Source: Branchipolynoe longqiensis (taxonomy: Eukaryota > Annelida > Polychaeta > Phyllodocida > Polynoidae). Taken from it: a stretch of DNA of 64,000 nucleotides. Each line of letters starts with the position of its first letter. The stretch's first letter is position 1. Below, one piece after another: positions 23,896-35,124 of this stretch. The notes under the pieces were generated by a model. That model did no database searches, was not told the origin of the DNA, and saw nothing but the letters and a program-made list of their open reading frames with translations. Position numbers and translations under genes: made by a program. The stretch lies in assembly GCA_030323885.1 (NCBI GenBank), contig CM059187.1:81735527-81799526 (forward strand). The letters run 5' to 3'.

Positions 23896-24309
23896 TTAAT
23901 ACGTCCATAATTTAAAGAACGAGCCTTGCTTCAAATTTCATATCTAATTCTGAAAAATAATGTAGTTTGTTTTATTTTGACCTAAGATAGCACTTCAGAT
24001 AATACTAATTAATTAAGCCCATAATTAGGAATACTTACAATGATATTACTCCAATAGTCCAGCATGCATTAAGTTTCAAATAATGGTTTGTGGGATTTTA
24101 AAACAATATGTGGATCTTATTACCGCCAGTTCAACAGTTGGCCTACATACTTTAAATACTAGGTAGTTTCGTAGCCGTGGCTAGGAATTTTTGTTCTTGG
24201 GAGTCAAATAAATTTGTGGAAGGCACGAGGCACTAGGGGGAGCTGGGGGTTTGCCCCACATCCAGAAATTTGGTTAAATCTACATCCTCTGAAATGCAGA
24301 TAGTCTACC

Positions 24310-24334
24310 CCCCCCCCCCCCCCCCCCCCCCAAA
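24310..24334. repeat. Poly-C run
   Basis: About 24 consecutive C. One of several 20-30-base C or G runs in the window (also 19422, 26439, 32947, 42857). Confidence 0.95.
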
Positions 24335-24758
24335 TCGGGTTCCAGTACCTATCGAGGTTCCTATTCACCCTATTCACGCACGACCTAATTAGTCATCAGA
24401 ACGAGGCTGAGTAAGCATTGGTATTGGAAATGGCCATAAGACACTACTGTGTGCTGATTGATGTGTATGAACTACTACAGAAATTAAAGGAGTAAAATTT
24501 GAAGATATTCACTTTTGAAACTATCATATTCATTTTTGCATACCTTTTTTCTATTTATTGGTCAATTTTCATGAAGATTGAGTGATGATCAGATGCATTT
24601 CAGTAGGCAATGTCAACAAAGTCGCTCACCTTGGCTGCCCATCTTTTCTTAAATTCAAAATTGCATAACTTTCTGAATAAAGATATATTAAAAAAATATA
24701 TTTTAACCCTTTTAAAGCTTTTATTAATTTGTAATTACTAAGACTAGTTGTTCAACTG

Positions 24759-27101
24759 TGATGCGCGAGAAGGAAGAAAGCAAGGCGGAGGTGGAGAAAC
24801 AGAGGCGTTTATTGGGACGCCTCACAACATACAAGCTATACAAGGAAGAGTACAAGAGGCAGCTCAGAAGGAGCAAGGTAAAACAACAGTACAGTGGAGA
24901 GTAAAAAAGGAGTTCAGAAGGAGCGAACAGTATAACTTATGCTAGGGTAGGAGGAGCTCGTGGGAGCTTAGAGTTCAGGGGAGGGGCGCCGAGGAGCCCT
25001 CCACCAAAAAGAAAGGAGAGGGCTCGAGGAGCGCCCGAGGGTGGGAGGCGGGGCACGAGGCGTGGACCGCCTCTGAGGTCCAGGTGCCCTGCGCCAAGAG
25101 GTCGGCCAGGGGCACCCCGGCGGGGTGGCAGGGCTTGGGCGGCGCCTCGGCGGAAGCTGTAGAGGGTGAAGCTCTGGGTGTGGTGAGTCCGGGGCCTACG
25201 TCGACAGGGATGCGGGCGGCCAAAAAGGAGGGGAGGCCCGCTCCCTGGAGAGCTGCGGTGAGGAGGTGCGGCGAGGGTCGGAAAGGGGGGCAGCGAAGTC
25301 CTCAGGGCTGGGGGGGGGTGGGGGTCGGGGTCGGCTCGGGGGGGTTGAGGAAGGCGGTGTCGTGGAGGTCGTGATGGTCGGCATGGAGGTCGGCGGCTGT
25401 GGTGTCTCGGGAGGGTTCGTGGTCAGTGTAGGCGGCGTCTGGGGCCTGCGGCGCGAGGTGATGGTCCCCGGCTGTGCTCTGGGTGGCGTTTCGGTCGGTG
25501 GTCGTTACGGGGTTGTCGGTGGAGGTCACGGGGTTGTCGGCAGAGGTATAGGTGAGGCGCCGGTTATGGCCCCCCGGGCCGGCCGGCGGATCAAAAATCC
25601 GCCGAGGCGGCCGGGGTCTGGCACTCATGGGCTTGCTTGGTGAGGCATAGGGCCTCGCTGTGCATGGTGAGAATGCGCCTCACGTTAGCACAGTAGGCGC
25701 ATATGTGCCGGTGTCTGTGCCCCACCTCACCGTGGGCCTCCCCGACGGGGGCCCGATCGCACGAGGTGGGCTCGCGGTTCCAGGCGGCGCAGGGAGCCCT
25801 GTGAGCCTCTCTGTTGTAGGTGATGCGGGTGTCGGCTTGGGTCCGGGGCTGCTGTGCGCCTCGGGGAAGGTCCGCGCCTCAGGGGGCTGGTGCTGTCGGG
25901 ACGGCCTGGGGGGCGGGCATGGTGAGGGACTCCACCCTCACCAAGTTCAGGGCAACCGGATCGTGCCATCCGTGGGGGAGCCTACCGTCCGCGATCCAGG
26001 TGAAGATCGTCTCCGAGTAGCGGCGGACGGTAGGCCACGGATAGACCAGGTTGTCCCTGAGCACGGTGAGGGTGTGGTGGTGCAGGCCTGGCAGGGAGTG
26101 TGCAGAGAAGCTTGGGTGGCTGACGAGGGTGGTGAGGGCGAGGCTGTACTCGTCCTTGGTGGCCTCGCCCCTCTTTACCGACTTTCGTTCAGGCCCCCTC
26201 TCCACGAGGTCAGAGGGGAAAAGATAGTCGGGGGAGATGCCTTTTCGTCTCCCGGTGTGGTGCGCCTCGGCCGACGCCAGGATCTCTCTTACGGCGTCGG
26301 CCGCGGAATGGTCGAGGGCATCCTGGGGGTAGGCCGGGGGCGGAGCGGCCGACGGCTGCGCAGTAAGGCGGCTGTAGCGCTCATACTGCGGGTGTAAAGC
26401 CCCCGGGAGCGGCGCCTGAGGTGGCGGCGGAGGGTAAGCCCCCCCCCCCCCCCCCCCCCCCCCCCGACGGCGTTCGCCCGAGGTGCTGGGATGGGCGGCG
26501 TGCTGTAGGCCGGCCGCCGCCTCGGGGCGGGCGGGGGGTCTCCTGGGGCCCGTGGGCGGCCCCACACTCGAGGAGATCCAGGCGGCTGGTGATCTGCTGC
26601 AGTGCCTGGAGTATGGCAGCGTCGGTGCCCGAGGGTCGCTCCCTAGATGCCGGAGGGGAACCCGGGGCCGCGGCAGGTGAAGCGCCTCCCGGCATGCCCG
26701 AGGAGGGTCCCGGCGTGCCCGTGGCGGTCGTCCGGTCTCCCTTCCATCCTTTCCCTTTGCCGCTTCCAGGCATGATGTGGAACGGCCCGAGGGTGTTGGA
26801 GCGGTCCGAGGTGAAGGTAGCCAAAGAAGAAATCGATGCTGCAGGGAGGACGGCTGGAGGGCGAGTGCCTGAGGGAGGCCGGCGGGCGGCCTTATAAGGG
26901 AGGGAGCTGAAAGGCGAGGGGGGAGGTGAGAAAGCGGCGGGGCAGGGCGGCAGGAGTGCAGGGCGACAGGGGTGAGAGAAAGCTGAGAGAAAGCTGAGGG
27001 GTGGATGACAGGGCAGGTGGGAAAGCTGCGCGACGGCAGGCGAGGCGGGGGGAGGGTCTCTTCCTTCCTTCGCATCAAACGCAATGCGAGCATTACGACC
27101 A
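24759..27101 (-). mobile_element. GC-rich gag-bearing retroelement, copy B, full length but ORF broken
   Basis: On - it begins ggtcgtaatgc and ends with AATAAA (near 24810) and cgcgcatca. A TTATAAGG box precedes the ORF (near 26892). Both outer ends read inward gatgcg followed by gaaggaaga-like text, giving imperfect terminal inverted repeats. The element is far richer in GC than its surroundings. It faces copy C head to head with 863 bp between them. Confidence 0.85.
25591..26773 (-). pseudogene. Frameshifted gag-like ORF of copy B
   Basis: It starts MPGSGKGKGWKG as copy C starts MPGRGKGKSRKS. A run of about 27 C (26439-26465 on +) shifts the frame. The core ISPDYLFPSDLVERGPERKS and RYSETIFTWIADGRLPHGWH then follow, and a second shift comes before the zinc-binding end (ICAYCANVRRILTMHSEA) and the stop at 25591. 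By comparison with copy C it is inactive. Confidence 0.8.
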
Positions 27102-27548
27102 ATGCACAGATAACTACGCTGACCATGCTGCATTACGTGATACCACCATAACTATGCAGACTTGAAGTTAACAGTCACATTGTAGTTAAAGAATGGGAAA
27201 AATCACCATGCAAGGGTCACCCAATCTTTGTGAAAATTGGCCAATAGATAGAAAACAGGTATGCAAAGATGAATATGTTACTTTCAACAATGAATACCCT
27301 CAAATTTGAGTGGTTTCGAGAGGTTTTGGTCGACAAAAAAGTATTCACATCACTTTACATACAGCGGCGGCTCGCCCTCGGTCTGGTTTCAACATGGCCG
27401 CGGCGTGAATAGGTCCCCTGGACTGTTTCAACAGAGGTCGTCACTGTGATCGTTTCATAATGGATGCACTCAAATGCACCTAGCGGCCACTGGGGGTACT
27501 GGAACCGGACTATGTGACAGTCATGTGACAGTAACCTGGTATGTGTCA
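27102..27548. other. Spacer between inverted retroelement copies
   Basis: No coding sequence or repeat family recognised up to the SINE at 27549. Confidence 0.5.
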
Positions 27549-27815
27549 GGTTGGTTTTATGTCCTGGCAATATCTAATGTAATATCATGACAGTGCACAC
27601 TCATGGTGACTTTATAGTGCTGCCCCACTGGGAAATCAGGCCACCAGCACCATGACCTGATATCCCACTCAGTAACATTATCCTGACACTGAGCTAACCA
27701 GTCCTTGCCCTCTCCTATTAATGCCGAGCACCAGGTTAAGAAGTGACAAGTGTCAATTTTATAAGTCATTGGTTTGACTCGATAGGGAATTGAACTCCCG
27801 ATCTCCTGCACCGGT
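27549..27815 (-). mobile_element. SINE family A, near full-length copy
   Basis: On + it reads inverted: ttttatgtcctggcaatatc, tttatagtgctgccccactg, ccagtccttgcc, and the head with ggtttgactcgatagggaat and gaactcccgatctcc. Confidence 0.85.
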
Positions 27816-28140
27816 GTCGCAGTTTCAGCGCCCGGTCAGTTTCATGCGCATGTGTCAAAATCTAACATCATCGTCACTAACCTTATAAATTTAATATAAT
27901 GTTTTTGGTACAGATGTTTTCTACATGTGTACAAAGCGATTTGTTTCTAGGTGGTGTGGTTTTGGTCGTAATGCGAAGCATTTCGTTTGATGCGAGGGAA
28001 GGGAGAGCGACTCACCCCCCCCCCCCCCCTCTACCCGGGCTCTCACCCAGCATTCGCGCCTCGCGCGACGCCCGCTGCTCACCCTCGCCCTCCCCCGGCC
28101 CTGAGCGACTCACGCCTCTCCTGCCACTGCTCACTTTCCC

Positions 28141-28150
28141 CCTTATAAGG
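28141..28150 (+). promoter_or_regulatory. TATA-like box of the retroelement
   Basis: The palindrome ccttataagg lies about 115 bp before the ORF start, and similar TTATAAGG sequences sit at the same place in copies A and B. Conservation among copies suggests an internal promoter; activity is not shown. Confidence 0.5.
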
Positions 28151-28260
28151 CCGCCCGCCGGCCTCCCTCAGGCACGCAGCCTCCAGCCGCCTTCCAGCCC
28201 TCTTCTTCTACCTTGGCACTCCACCTCGTCGGACCGCTGCTCCTCTGCCGACCCTACACC

Positions 28261-29400
28261 ATGCCCGGCCGCGGAAAAGGAAAGAGTCGGAAAAGCTCCA
28301 AGACATCCGGCATGGCCACGCCAGGACCCTCCTCGGGCTTCCCGGGTGGCCCCGCCCCCCTTACGGCCCCGACCTCGCCCGCATCACCCTCGGGCCAGCC
28401 CATCAGCGAGACGGCCCTCCTCATCGAGGCCATCGCCCGCCTCACCAGCCGCATGGACAGAGACATGGACGAGAGGGTGGAAGCCCGAGGGGCCCCGCGG
28501 AGCCCCCCGCCCACGCCGAGGCGGGAGCCCGTCTACAGCCTGCCGCACGTCCCGGCACCTCAGGCATACGCCGCAGCCGGAAGCCGGCCGCCGCCTCCAC
28601 CTCAAGCGACCCAGCCCGGAGGCCTGCACCTGCAGTGCCAGGGCTACACCCGCGCCCACGCCAGCTCAGCACCACCGCCCACCTACCGCCACGACCCCGT
28701 GGAGCACAGCCCGGCATCCGTGGCCGACGCAGTACGCGAGATACTGGCATCCGCCGAGGCGCGGCAGACCGTACGCCGCCGAGGTATTTCTTCCGATTAT
28801 CTCTTCCCCTGCGACCTCGTCGAGAGGGGGGCGGGGCGCAAGGCGGTCAAGCTCGGAGAGGCGACCAAGGACGAGTATAGCCTCGCCCTCCTCTCCATAG
28901 TCAACCACCCCTCCTTCCCGGATCACTCCCTCCAGGGCCTACACCAACACCACCTCACCGTCATGAGAGACGTCCTCATCCACCCCTGGCCAACCGTCCG
29001 CCGGTACTCGGAGACCATCTTTTCCTGGATCGCGGACGGAAGGCTCCCCCAGGGGTGGCATGACCCTGTCGCCCTCAACGCGCTCAGGGTCGACTCCCTC
29101 ACCACGCCCACCACCCCGGCAACACCAGCTCCCCGAGGCGCACACCGCCCCCAAGTCGACACCCGCACCGCCTACGATAGGCATACTCATGGGGCCCCCT
29201 GCCCCGCTTGGAACCGCGATCCCACCTCGTGCGATCGGGCCCCCGTCGGGGAGGCCCACGGCGAGGTGGGAGACAGGCGCCGGCACGTCTGTGCGTATTG
29301 CGCCAACGTACGGCGCATATTAACCATGCACAGCGAGGCCGGATGCCTCACCAAGCAGGCCCGTGAGCGCCAGACCCCGGCCACCTCGGCCGATTTTTGA
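28261..29400 (+). CDS. Gag-like protein of copy C, intact 379-codon ORF
   Basis: I chose the ATG at 28261 (MPGRGKGKSRKS) because copy B starts at the matching place; an in-frame ATG at 28213 would add 16 residues. The first 40 residues are basic and rich in Gly, Ser and Lys. Residues 40-150 are Pro/Ala-rich and low in complexity. Residues about 155-275 form a conserved block (AVREILASAE, ISSDYLFPCDLVERG, RYSETIFSWIADGRLPQGWH). The C-terminus has a probable zinc-binding site: Cys314, Cys324, then HVCAYC with Cys344 and Cys347, His357 and Cys362. From memory such proteins are gag-like ORFs of invertebrate retrotransposons, but I cannot assign the class. No reverse transcriptase or integrase is present, so the copy depends on other elements. 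Confidence 0.7.
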   Translation: MPGRGKGKSRKSSKTSGMATPGPSSGFPGGPAPLTAPTSPASPSGQPISETALLIEAIARLTSRMDRDMDERVEARGAPRSPPPTPRREPVYSLPHVPAPQAYAAAGSRPPPPPQATQPGGLHLQCQGYTRAHASSAPPPTYRHDPVEHSPASVADAVREILASAEARQTVRRRGISSDYLFPCDLVERGAGRKAVKLGEATKDEYSLALLSIVNHPSFPDHSLQGLHQHHLTVMRDVLIHPWPTVRRYSETIFSWIADGRLPQGWHDPVALNALRVDSLTTPTTPATPAPRGAHRPQVDTRTAYDRHTHGAPCPAWNRDPTSCDRAPVGEAHGEVGDRRRHVCAYCANVRRILTMHSEAGCLTKQARERQTPATSADF

Positions 29401-30026
29401 TCCGCCGGCCTCCCCCCGGCCGGCCCGGGGGGCTCGTCCCGGTGCCTCACCCTCACCACTGCCGACAGCCCCGCGACTTCCACCGACAGCCCCCCAGCGA
29501 ACACCGATCGAAACGCCGCCCAGAAGAAGCCGAGGATCATCACCTCGCACCCCACACCTCAGACGACTCAGCCCAGCCTCACGAGAGACCCTCCCCAGAC
29601 AGCCCAGCCACCAAACCTCACGACACCGCCTTCATGAACCCGCCCGACCCGCCCCCGACTCCCACCCCGCCCAGCCCTGAGGAGTTCGCTGCCCCCCTGA
29701 TCGACCCTCGCCGGACCTCCTCCCCCCAGGCCTCAGGAGCGGGCCTCCCTTTTTTGGCCGCCCGCTCCCCCTCCACGTAGGCCCCGGACCTCCCTCTCAA
29801 CCAGCCCTGCCCGCCCCCCTTCCACGTAGGCCCCGGACCCTCCTCTCAACCAGGCCTGCCTCTCCGGGCCCCGCCTCGGGCGCCCCGCGCCCCCGCCTCG
29901 GGCGCGCCTCGAGCCCTCTCCTTACTCTTTGGCGGAGGGCTCCTCGGCCCCCCCTCTACCAACTCTGCCACTGCTCCTTCTGGTGATCTGCTGCAGTGCC
30001 CTGCCACTCCCTGCCAGGCCTGCACC
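29401..30026 (+). other. 3' non-coding part of copy C
   Basis: GC-rich, with direct repeats of tccacgtaggccccggacc-like sequence near 29772 and 29821. Long open frames on both strands reflect base composition. Parts match the trailer of copy B. Confidence 0.6.
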
Positions 30027-30046
30027 TTTCTAGGTGGTGTGGTTTT

Positions 30047-30330
30047 AGAGATATATCACTTTTCCTGTATTTTCTGTATGAAGATTGCTAGCGACCATTG
30101 ACAATGCCTTGAGTTTGATGGTACGCGCAGTGCAAAACCTTAGTTTTATTCGAAATTAATACTAATCAAGAACCCTAACCGTATAAATTTAATACAGTCT
30201 TTTTGGTAAAGATGTTTTCTATATGTGTACCAAACGATTTGTTAATAGGTGGTGTAGTTTTAGAGATATTTCACTTTTGCTGTATTTTCTGTATGAAGAT
30301 TGCTCGACCATTGACAATATGCCTTGAGTT
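30047..30330 (+). repeat. Flanking host repeat duplicated around copy C
   Basis: The segment at 27870-27963 (atttaatataatgtttttgg to the insertion point) recurs at 30180-30260. The sequence after the element (agagatatatcacttttcct, ctgtatgaagattgctag) recurs at 30258-30310. Copy C therefore landed in one unit of an older, about 200-bp repeat. Confidence 0.7.
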
Positions 30331-30499
30331 TGAGTCTATACGGGCCGTGGAAACTGACCGGGCGTTGAAACTGCGACACCGGAGGCCTGTGCTCTACCAA
30401 TTCAGCCACCACGTCCAGTGTGTCAGTGAGAGATATTGGTCCAATTGTTTTATGGAGATTCTCCTTAATTTAGAATCAAGAGGTCTGCTAGTATATGCT

Positions 30500-30785
30500 A
30501 TGATGCTTGTACGGTAGACCATGGGATCGTGGGTTCGAACCCTGGTCGAGTCCAACCGATGACCTAAAAATTGATATGTCACTTCCTAGCCAGACGCTTG
30601 GCATTATTAGGATGGGGCAAGGACTGGTTGGCTCAGTGTCAGGATAATGTGACTGAGTGGGATATATCAGGTCATGGTACTGGTGGCTTGGTCTCCCAGT
30701 GTTGCCAGGAGTGTGCAGTCTCACAAGTCGGTACCTGTCCTGATAAGACCTTAGATGTTGCTAGGACGTAAAACAAACAACTGCA
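30500..30785 (+). mobile_element. SINE family A
   Basis: Box B-like gttcgaaccctgg at 30533, then the family body and tail gatgttgctaggacgtaaaa with acaaacaac. The box A region is replaced by other sequence. Confidence 0.8.
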
Positions 30786-31173
30786 CGGGGACAACCCTAG
30801 CGTTGCGTAATCATAGCCAGCAAGGATTTGCCAGCCAAATGGGGTGAAGTATCCAGATAACAAAGCAGTGTGACGCCTGATCATGTGGGTTTTTGTAGGG
30901 TCGAAATCAAAGTGCCCTTGTTGTGTACACAAGCATATAGTTTGCTATCTGGAAGTTTTGCACAGTACATATCTTTATGACAGATGGGAAGTCAGAAAAT
31001 CAAGTACAGAGAAAATGGTTGCTTCATCAATGTTTAATACATTACCATTATCATAACACGTACGTATGCAGAAAGGAAGTGTCAATTGCAATAACATCTG
31101 ATTTGGCATGAAAGTCCTGGTAGAGTACACAGATCCACTGAAAGATAAGATATTTACATGCTGTATCACGTGC

Positions 31174-31510
31174 TTAAAGCTGCATAGTCCAATGGGGCAT
31201 GACATTTTTAAAACCAAAACAATTACCTAGAGTTGATTCTACATACCTGACTTAGATACTAAAGCATGTATTAAGCATTTATTGCTATATGGAAAGGAAT
31301 ACTGCGTCAATTTAACAGAACATGTTACTGCTGAAGCCTATGGTGCCAGCATGCCAAAACAAATTTGGCATGTTTGCACTTCAAATATCTCAAAAGTTAG
31401 CCATTTAAAATAACAAATTATTTCAAACTAAGGTCAGGAAGATTATAACAATCATTTTAATATATTTATCTCAGAAAAAAGTCAAAACCATCGGACTATT
31501 CAACTCTAAA
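31174..31510 (+). mobile_element. TTAA-flanked MITE, near full length
   Basis: Starts ttaaagctgcatagtccaat and ends ccatcggactattcaactct; 337 bp. Internal landmarks acttcaaatatctcaaaagt and aactaaggtcaggaagatta match the copy at 34137. Confidence 0.88.
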
Positions 31511-32339
31511 CTGATGATGGAATAGACCACAGCATCTCCGCGGCTCCCCACATATGAGCTGCTGTAAATGAGGTCAAATATGCCGAAATGCTGCACTGCT
31601 CCCCTACCACAATCCTCTAGAATTACCGTTTTACCTTTTGTCGTTGGGTGACCCAACACCTCTCTGCTGGGACAGGATAATTTAAGAGCGCATGCCTCAT
31701 GCCTCATAGTCAGTCCATGACCAGCGCCCGACCTTTGTGGGTAATCAAAGTGTAAACGGACACTTCAGTGCTTGTGTCCTTTCTCTTAGTCTCGAGGTTC
31801 GTGTAGGGGGAACCAACCTCATCACAGTATTATCCATATTATTTTAATTGCCATGTCACTTTCAAACTTGCATTTAGTCACACACATAAGCACCATTGTT
31901 ACTATTTTCAGTCACCAAAAGGCGAATTAATGGAAGACCTGTCACTGACGGATTTTTTTTTACAAAGCAAGCTTGTCATTCTATTCTACCGATCCTAAAT
32001 GTATTAACCTTATAAACATGACTTCAGTGTATCTTAATAGTACACAAGTCTTAAGTAGAAACACTTAGAATTACCATTATACTGTTTGGTACCATTATAT
32101 TATCATTTAAGAAAGGTAACAATATTGCAACACATTCAGTCGTATTGAGCAATGCTATAATATATACATTGAACACCAACATTAATTTGGCATATTTTCA
32201 TACCAAAATTCATAAATTTAGCTCAATTTGATATATATATATATAGCCTTATTCAATGTGTGCCCTCACGGCGTAGCAATGTACCCAGAGAGTGCTTTTG
32301 TGAAGAACTTATCACATGAATATATCTCAGAATCTCAGA
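31511..32339. other. Intergenic sequence, nothing recognised
   Basis: AT-rich with a short TA run near 32231. No coding sequence or repeat family recognised. Confidence 0.5.
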
Positions 32340-32392
32340 ACTTTAGATGTTGCTGGGACGTAAAACAACAACAAACAAACAAACAGAATCTC
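32340..32392 (+). mobile_element. SINE family A 3' tail fragment
   Basis: Only tttagatgttgctgggacgt, aaacaacaacaaacaaaca and a few bases remain. Confidence 0.7.
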
Positions 32393-32744
32393 TACATTAT
32401 ACAGACAACAATTTCTGGCGATTAAAAATATTTTCACAATTGTCAAATATTTTCACATTTAATTAACTCAGTGAGTCAACTGGCCTAAGTAAGAATATTA
32501 CGGCACACTACACGAATCCGTTAACCTGTATAGCAGGTTCCGCTCTTTCACAAACCAAGGAATATACATGATATATTCCAATTAAAATTGTCAACATTTT
32601 AACGGAAATTACATCGATTAATTTACAATTTGCTTCCATCTCTTTAAATTAGCCTCAACTTGCATACCAATCAATTCAGTACATTGGTCAATCCTTAATT
32701 CTGGCCATTTTGGGTAAGTTTATAAAATATTTCACCTATATCAG

Positions 32745-33627
32745 ACCATCAAACTATGTTACATATCTAACTTAGATACTGGTGCGTTCATTATTAAAGA
32801 TTAATTACTGCACAGAAGGGGATACTCAGTCAATTCAATAGAATATGTTACTACTGAAACCTACAAGTCCAGCATTTCGGAGTGCATACCAAAATAAATT
32901 TAGCATGTTCTCACTTCACCCCCAATAGTCGATGTCTACATGTGCTGGGGGGGGGGGGGGGGGGGTCATTGAACAAAAATCTGTTTTCACTTCAAATATA
33001 TCTGTAGTGGTCTGCACTGACCTCTCAGGCAAGTAACCACATAGACAGGTAGGCGTGGGGAGTGTATTGATATCAGGGAGCCTAGGTGGTGTAATGGTTA
33101 GCACACTGGCCCGGAATGCAAAGAGATGTGGGTTCGAGTCCCCCTCTAGGCGCAGTATTTCCCATTTTCATCACCCCCACGACACTGGTTGCCGTGATCA
33201 GGATCCTGTACAAGCTTTGCGCTGTATGGTTGTTGAACCTACCCTGTGTATGTATGTGTTAGTGCATTGCCTGTATGTATGTAATTGTAAGCATTACAAG
33301 ACTTACAATTCCAGGGGGACGAGTGTAGTGGTCTGCACTGACCTCTCAGGCAAGTAACCACATAGACAGGTAGGCGTGGGGAGTGTATTGATATCAGGGA
33401 GCCTAGGTGGTGTAATGGTTAGCACACTGGCCCGGAATGCAAAGAGATGTGGGTTCGAGTCCCGCTCTAGGCGCAGTATTTCCCATTTTCATCACCCCCA
33501 CGACATATCCAAAGTTCGAAATAAAAACGACTTCAAACTAAAGTAAAGTAGTTGTAATGATCAACCTAATATATTTATCAGGAACATTTTTCAGAAATTC
33601 AAAACATCGGATTATGTGACTTTAAGA
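32745..33627 (+). mobile_element. TTAA-flanked MITE interrupted by a SINE dimer
   Basis: Left part has acatatctaacttagatact and gcatgttctcacttcac; the right part resumes at aacgacttcaaactaaagta and ends atcggattatgtgactttaa. The insert is SINE family B at about 33000-33508. A G run of about 21 lies at 32947. Confidence 0.75.
33000..33508 (+). mobile_element. SINE family B, tandem double copy
   Basis: tRNA-like heads (ggtggtgtaatggttagcac, then gtgggttcgagtccc) occur at 33086 and 33407. The block from gtagtggtctgcactgacct to gcagtatttcccattttcat is present twice, 321-322 bp apart, almost identical. Confidence 0.9.
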
Positions 33628-33904
33628 AAGGTTTCAAATGATCAACAATCAGACGCAAATTAATACTAATTAATTAATACAAATACTGATATGTGCATAT
33701 CAGTAGATATGTTCAACGAAATATATACCTGATTAAAAAAAAAACACCCTATAATTTCCTCGAATATCATAGCATCCACAATTACATGGTTTTCTATTGA
33801 ATATAATTACCACGCATAAAACACGATATCACATTTCACAATGCCTGTGACACACTGATTTTCATAGGTAGTATACATATATGCTACATATATATATATA
33901 TATT

Positions 33905-34079
33905 AAAACCTCCTTAAATCGACCGACTTTAAGTGATCTAGGGAGGTGGTCGGTCTAGGGAGTTAACAAAAATCATTACAATGACATTGTATGGGCGATC
34001 GTTTTGGACCCAAATAAAGGGATCGATATAGGGGAGTGGTCGATCTGTGGACGTGGTTGGTTAGACAGGTTTTACTGTA
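33905..34079. mobile_element. Pogo-like MITE
   Basis: Left attaaaacctccttaaatcg after TATATATA, right agacaggttttactgta. Same family as 17153. Confidence 0.8.
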
Positions 34080-34136
34080 CTACCTATTTATAATATTAAG
34101 TTAATAGTCTCTGCTTACAGGAATTAATCTCAATAG

Positions 34137-34470
34137 TTAAAGCTACATAGTCCAATGAAAGCATCAAATTTAAAAAATCAAAACACTTAGCTAGATTTGA
34201 TCCTAAATACTGAAGTTAGATAGAGGTACACTTATTAATTTGTTGCTGTATAGAAGGGAATACAAAGTAAGTTAAAAAGAACTATTAATGATGAAGACTA
34301 TGGTGGATAAAATTAATGTTGCATGTTTTTTTACTTCAAATATTTCCAAAATTAGCCATTCATAATAAAAGTTACTGCAAACTAAAGTAAGGTAGATAAT
34401 AACGACCAACCTAATATATTGAGCTTAAAATATGGCAGACACTCAAAACCATCGGACTATGCAACTTTAA
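34137..34470 (+). mobile_element. TTAA-flanked MITE, best full-length copy
   Basis: Both ends carry TTAA with inverted agctacatagtccaatg and catcggactatgcaact. It is 334 bp with no ORF. The TTAA target duplication is typical of piggyBac-like transposition, so it may be mobilised by such an enzyme; that is inference. Confidence 0.9.
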
Positions 34471-34831
34471 TATTTAATATCAATTGGTAATAAGTTCAAT
34501 TCATGCCTCTGGTGTTGGAATGATGCGAGTTGTTAACATACCCTTTCCTTAGTGGTGATAACAAATATAATCACAACAATCTTGATGACCAAAGGAGTCA
34601 CTAGAAATAACATTCACATAGATCTGAGAGGATTAGGATGTTATTATAATACACCGGTAAGTGCAGTCATACTATTATATACAGGGACAAAAGTGGTCTC
34701 TGGCAAAAAATGCAGAAATCAAGCCGAGACCCTGACATCACCTAGTGAGTTCTGGCAGAACCAAGCCATGGTTATTGTAATATATGTACGGAGAACAGGC
34801 CGGACCCAGCGAGAGGGGGTCACGTGATGCA

Positions 34832-35124
34832 GGGCCGCGTTCAGGGTCCGACTTGGAGGCGCTTCGGAGATGGCCCTGACATCATGCTAGTCTAAACGGC
34901 AAAATCAGTTTGTTGTCTCGAAAATGGCCGCCCCCATAGGCGGCAGCCATTTGCAATGGAAAAGCTGTGCTGTGATTGGCTGAAACCACTGAATATGGTG
35001 GCCATTTTCGAGGCGCTTTTTGTCTCCTATCTGAAAAGGGAGGCATTTCCGAGACAAACCCTGAACACAAATAGGCCAAAATGCATCGTGGAGTCATCTC
35101 CGAGGTGCACCCTGAACGGGGCCC
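34832..35124. mobile_element. MITE, TIR gggccgcgttcagggt
   Basis: Left gggccgcgttcagggtccga and right gcaccctgaacggggccc are inverted; next come cggagatg/catctccga-like inner matches. A relative lies at 55107. Confidence 0.8.

Larger units (their letters stand above)
27944..30046 (+). mobile_element. GC-rich gag-bearing retroelement, copy C, with perfect 20-bp target site duplication
   Basis: The element (27964-30026) is flanked on both sides by the same 20 bases, tttctaggtggtgtggtttt, at 27944-27963 and 30027-30046. The 5' end ggtcgtaatgcg matches copies A and B. The 3' end differs: it lacks the AATAAA trailer of A and B and ends in joined pieces of internal family sequence, one antisense (ctggtgatctgctgcagtgc) and one sense (cactccctgccaggcctgca). 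A long duplication with a switched 3' end points to reverse-transcription-based insertion; the class is not settled. Confidence 0.85.

Noticed and set aside
25660..26897. Open frames of 158-245 codons on + across copy B.
   Set aside because: They are antisense shadows of the GC-rich gag ORF and have no counterpart in copy C.
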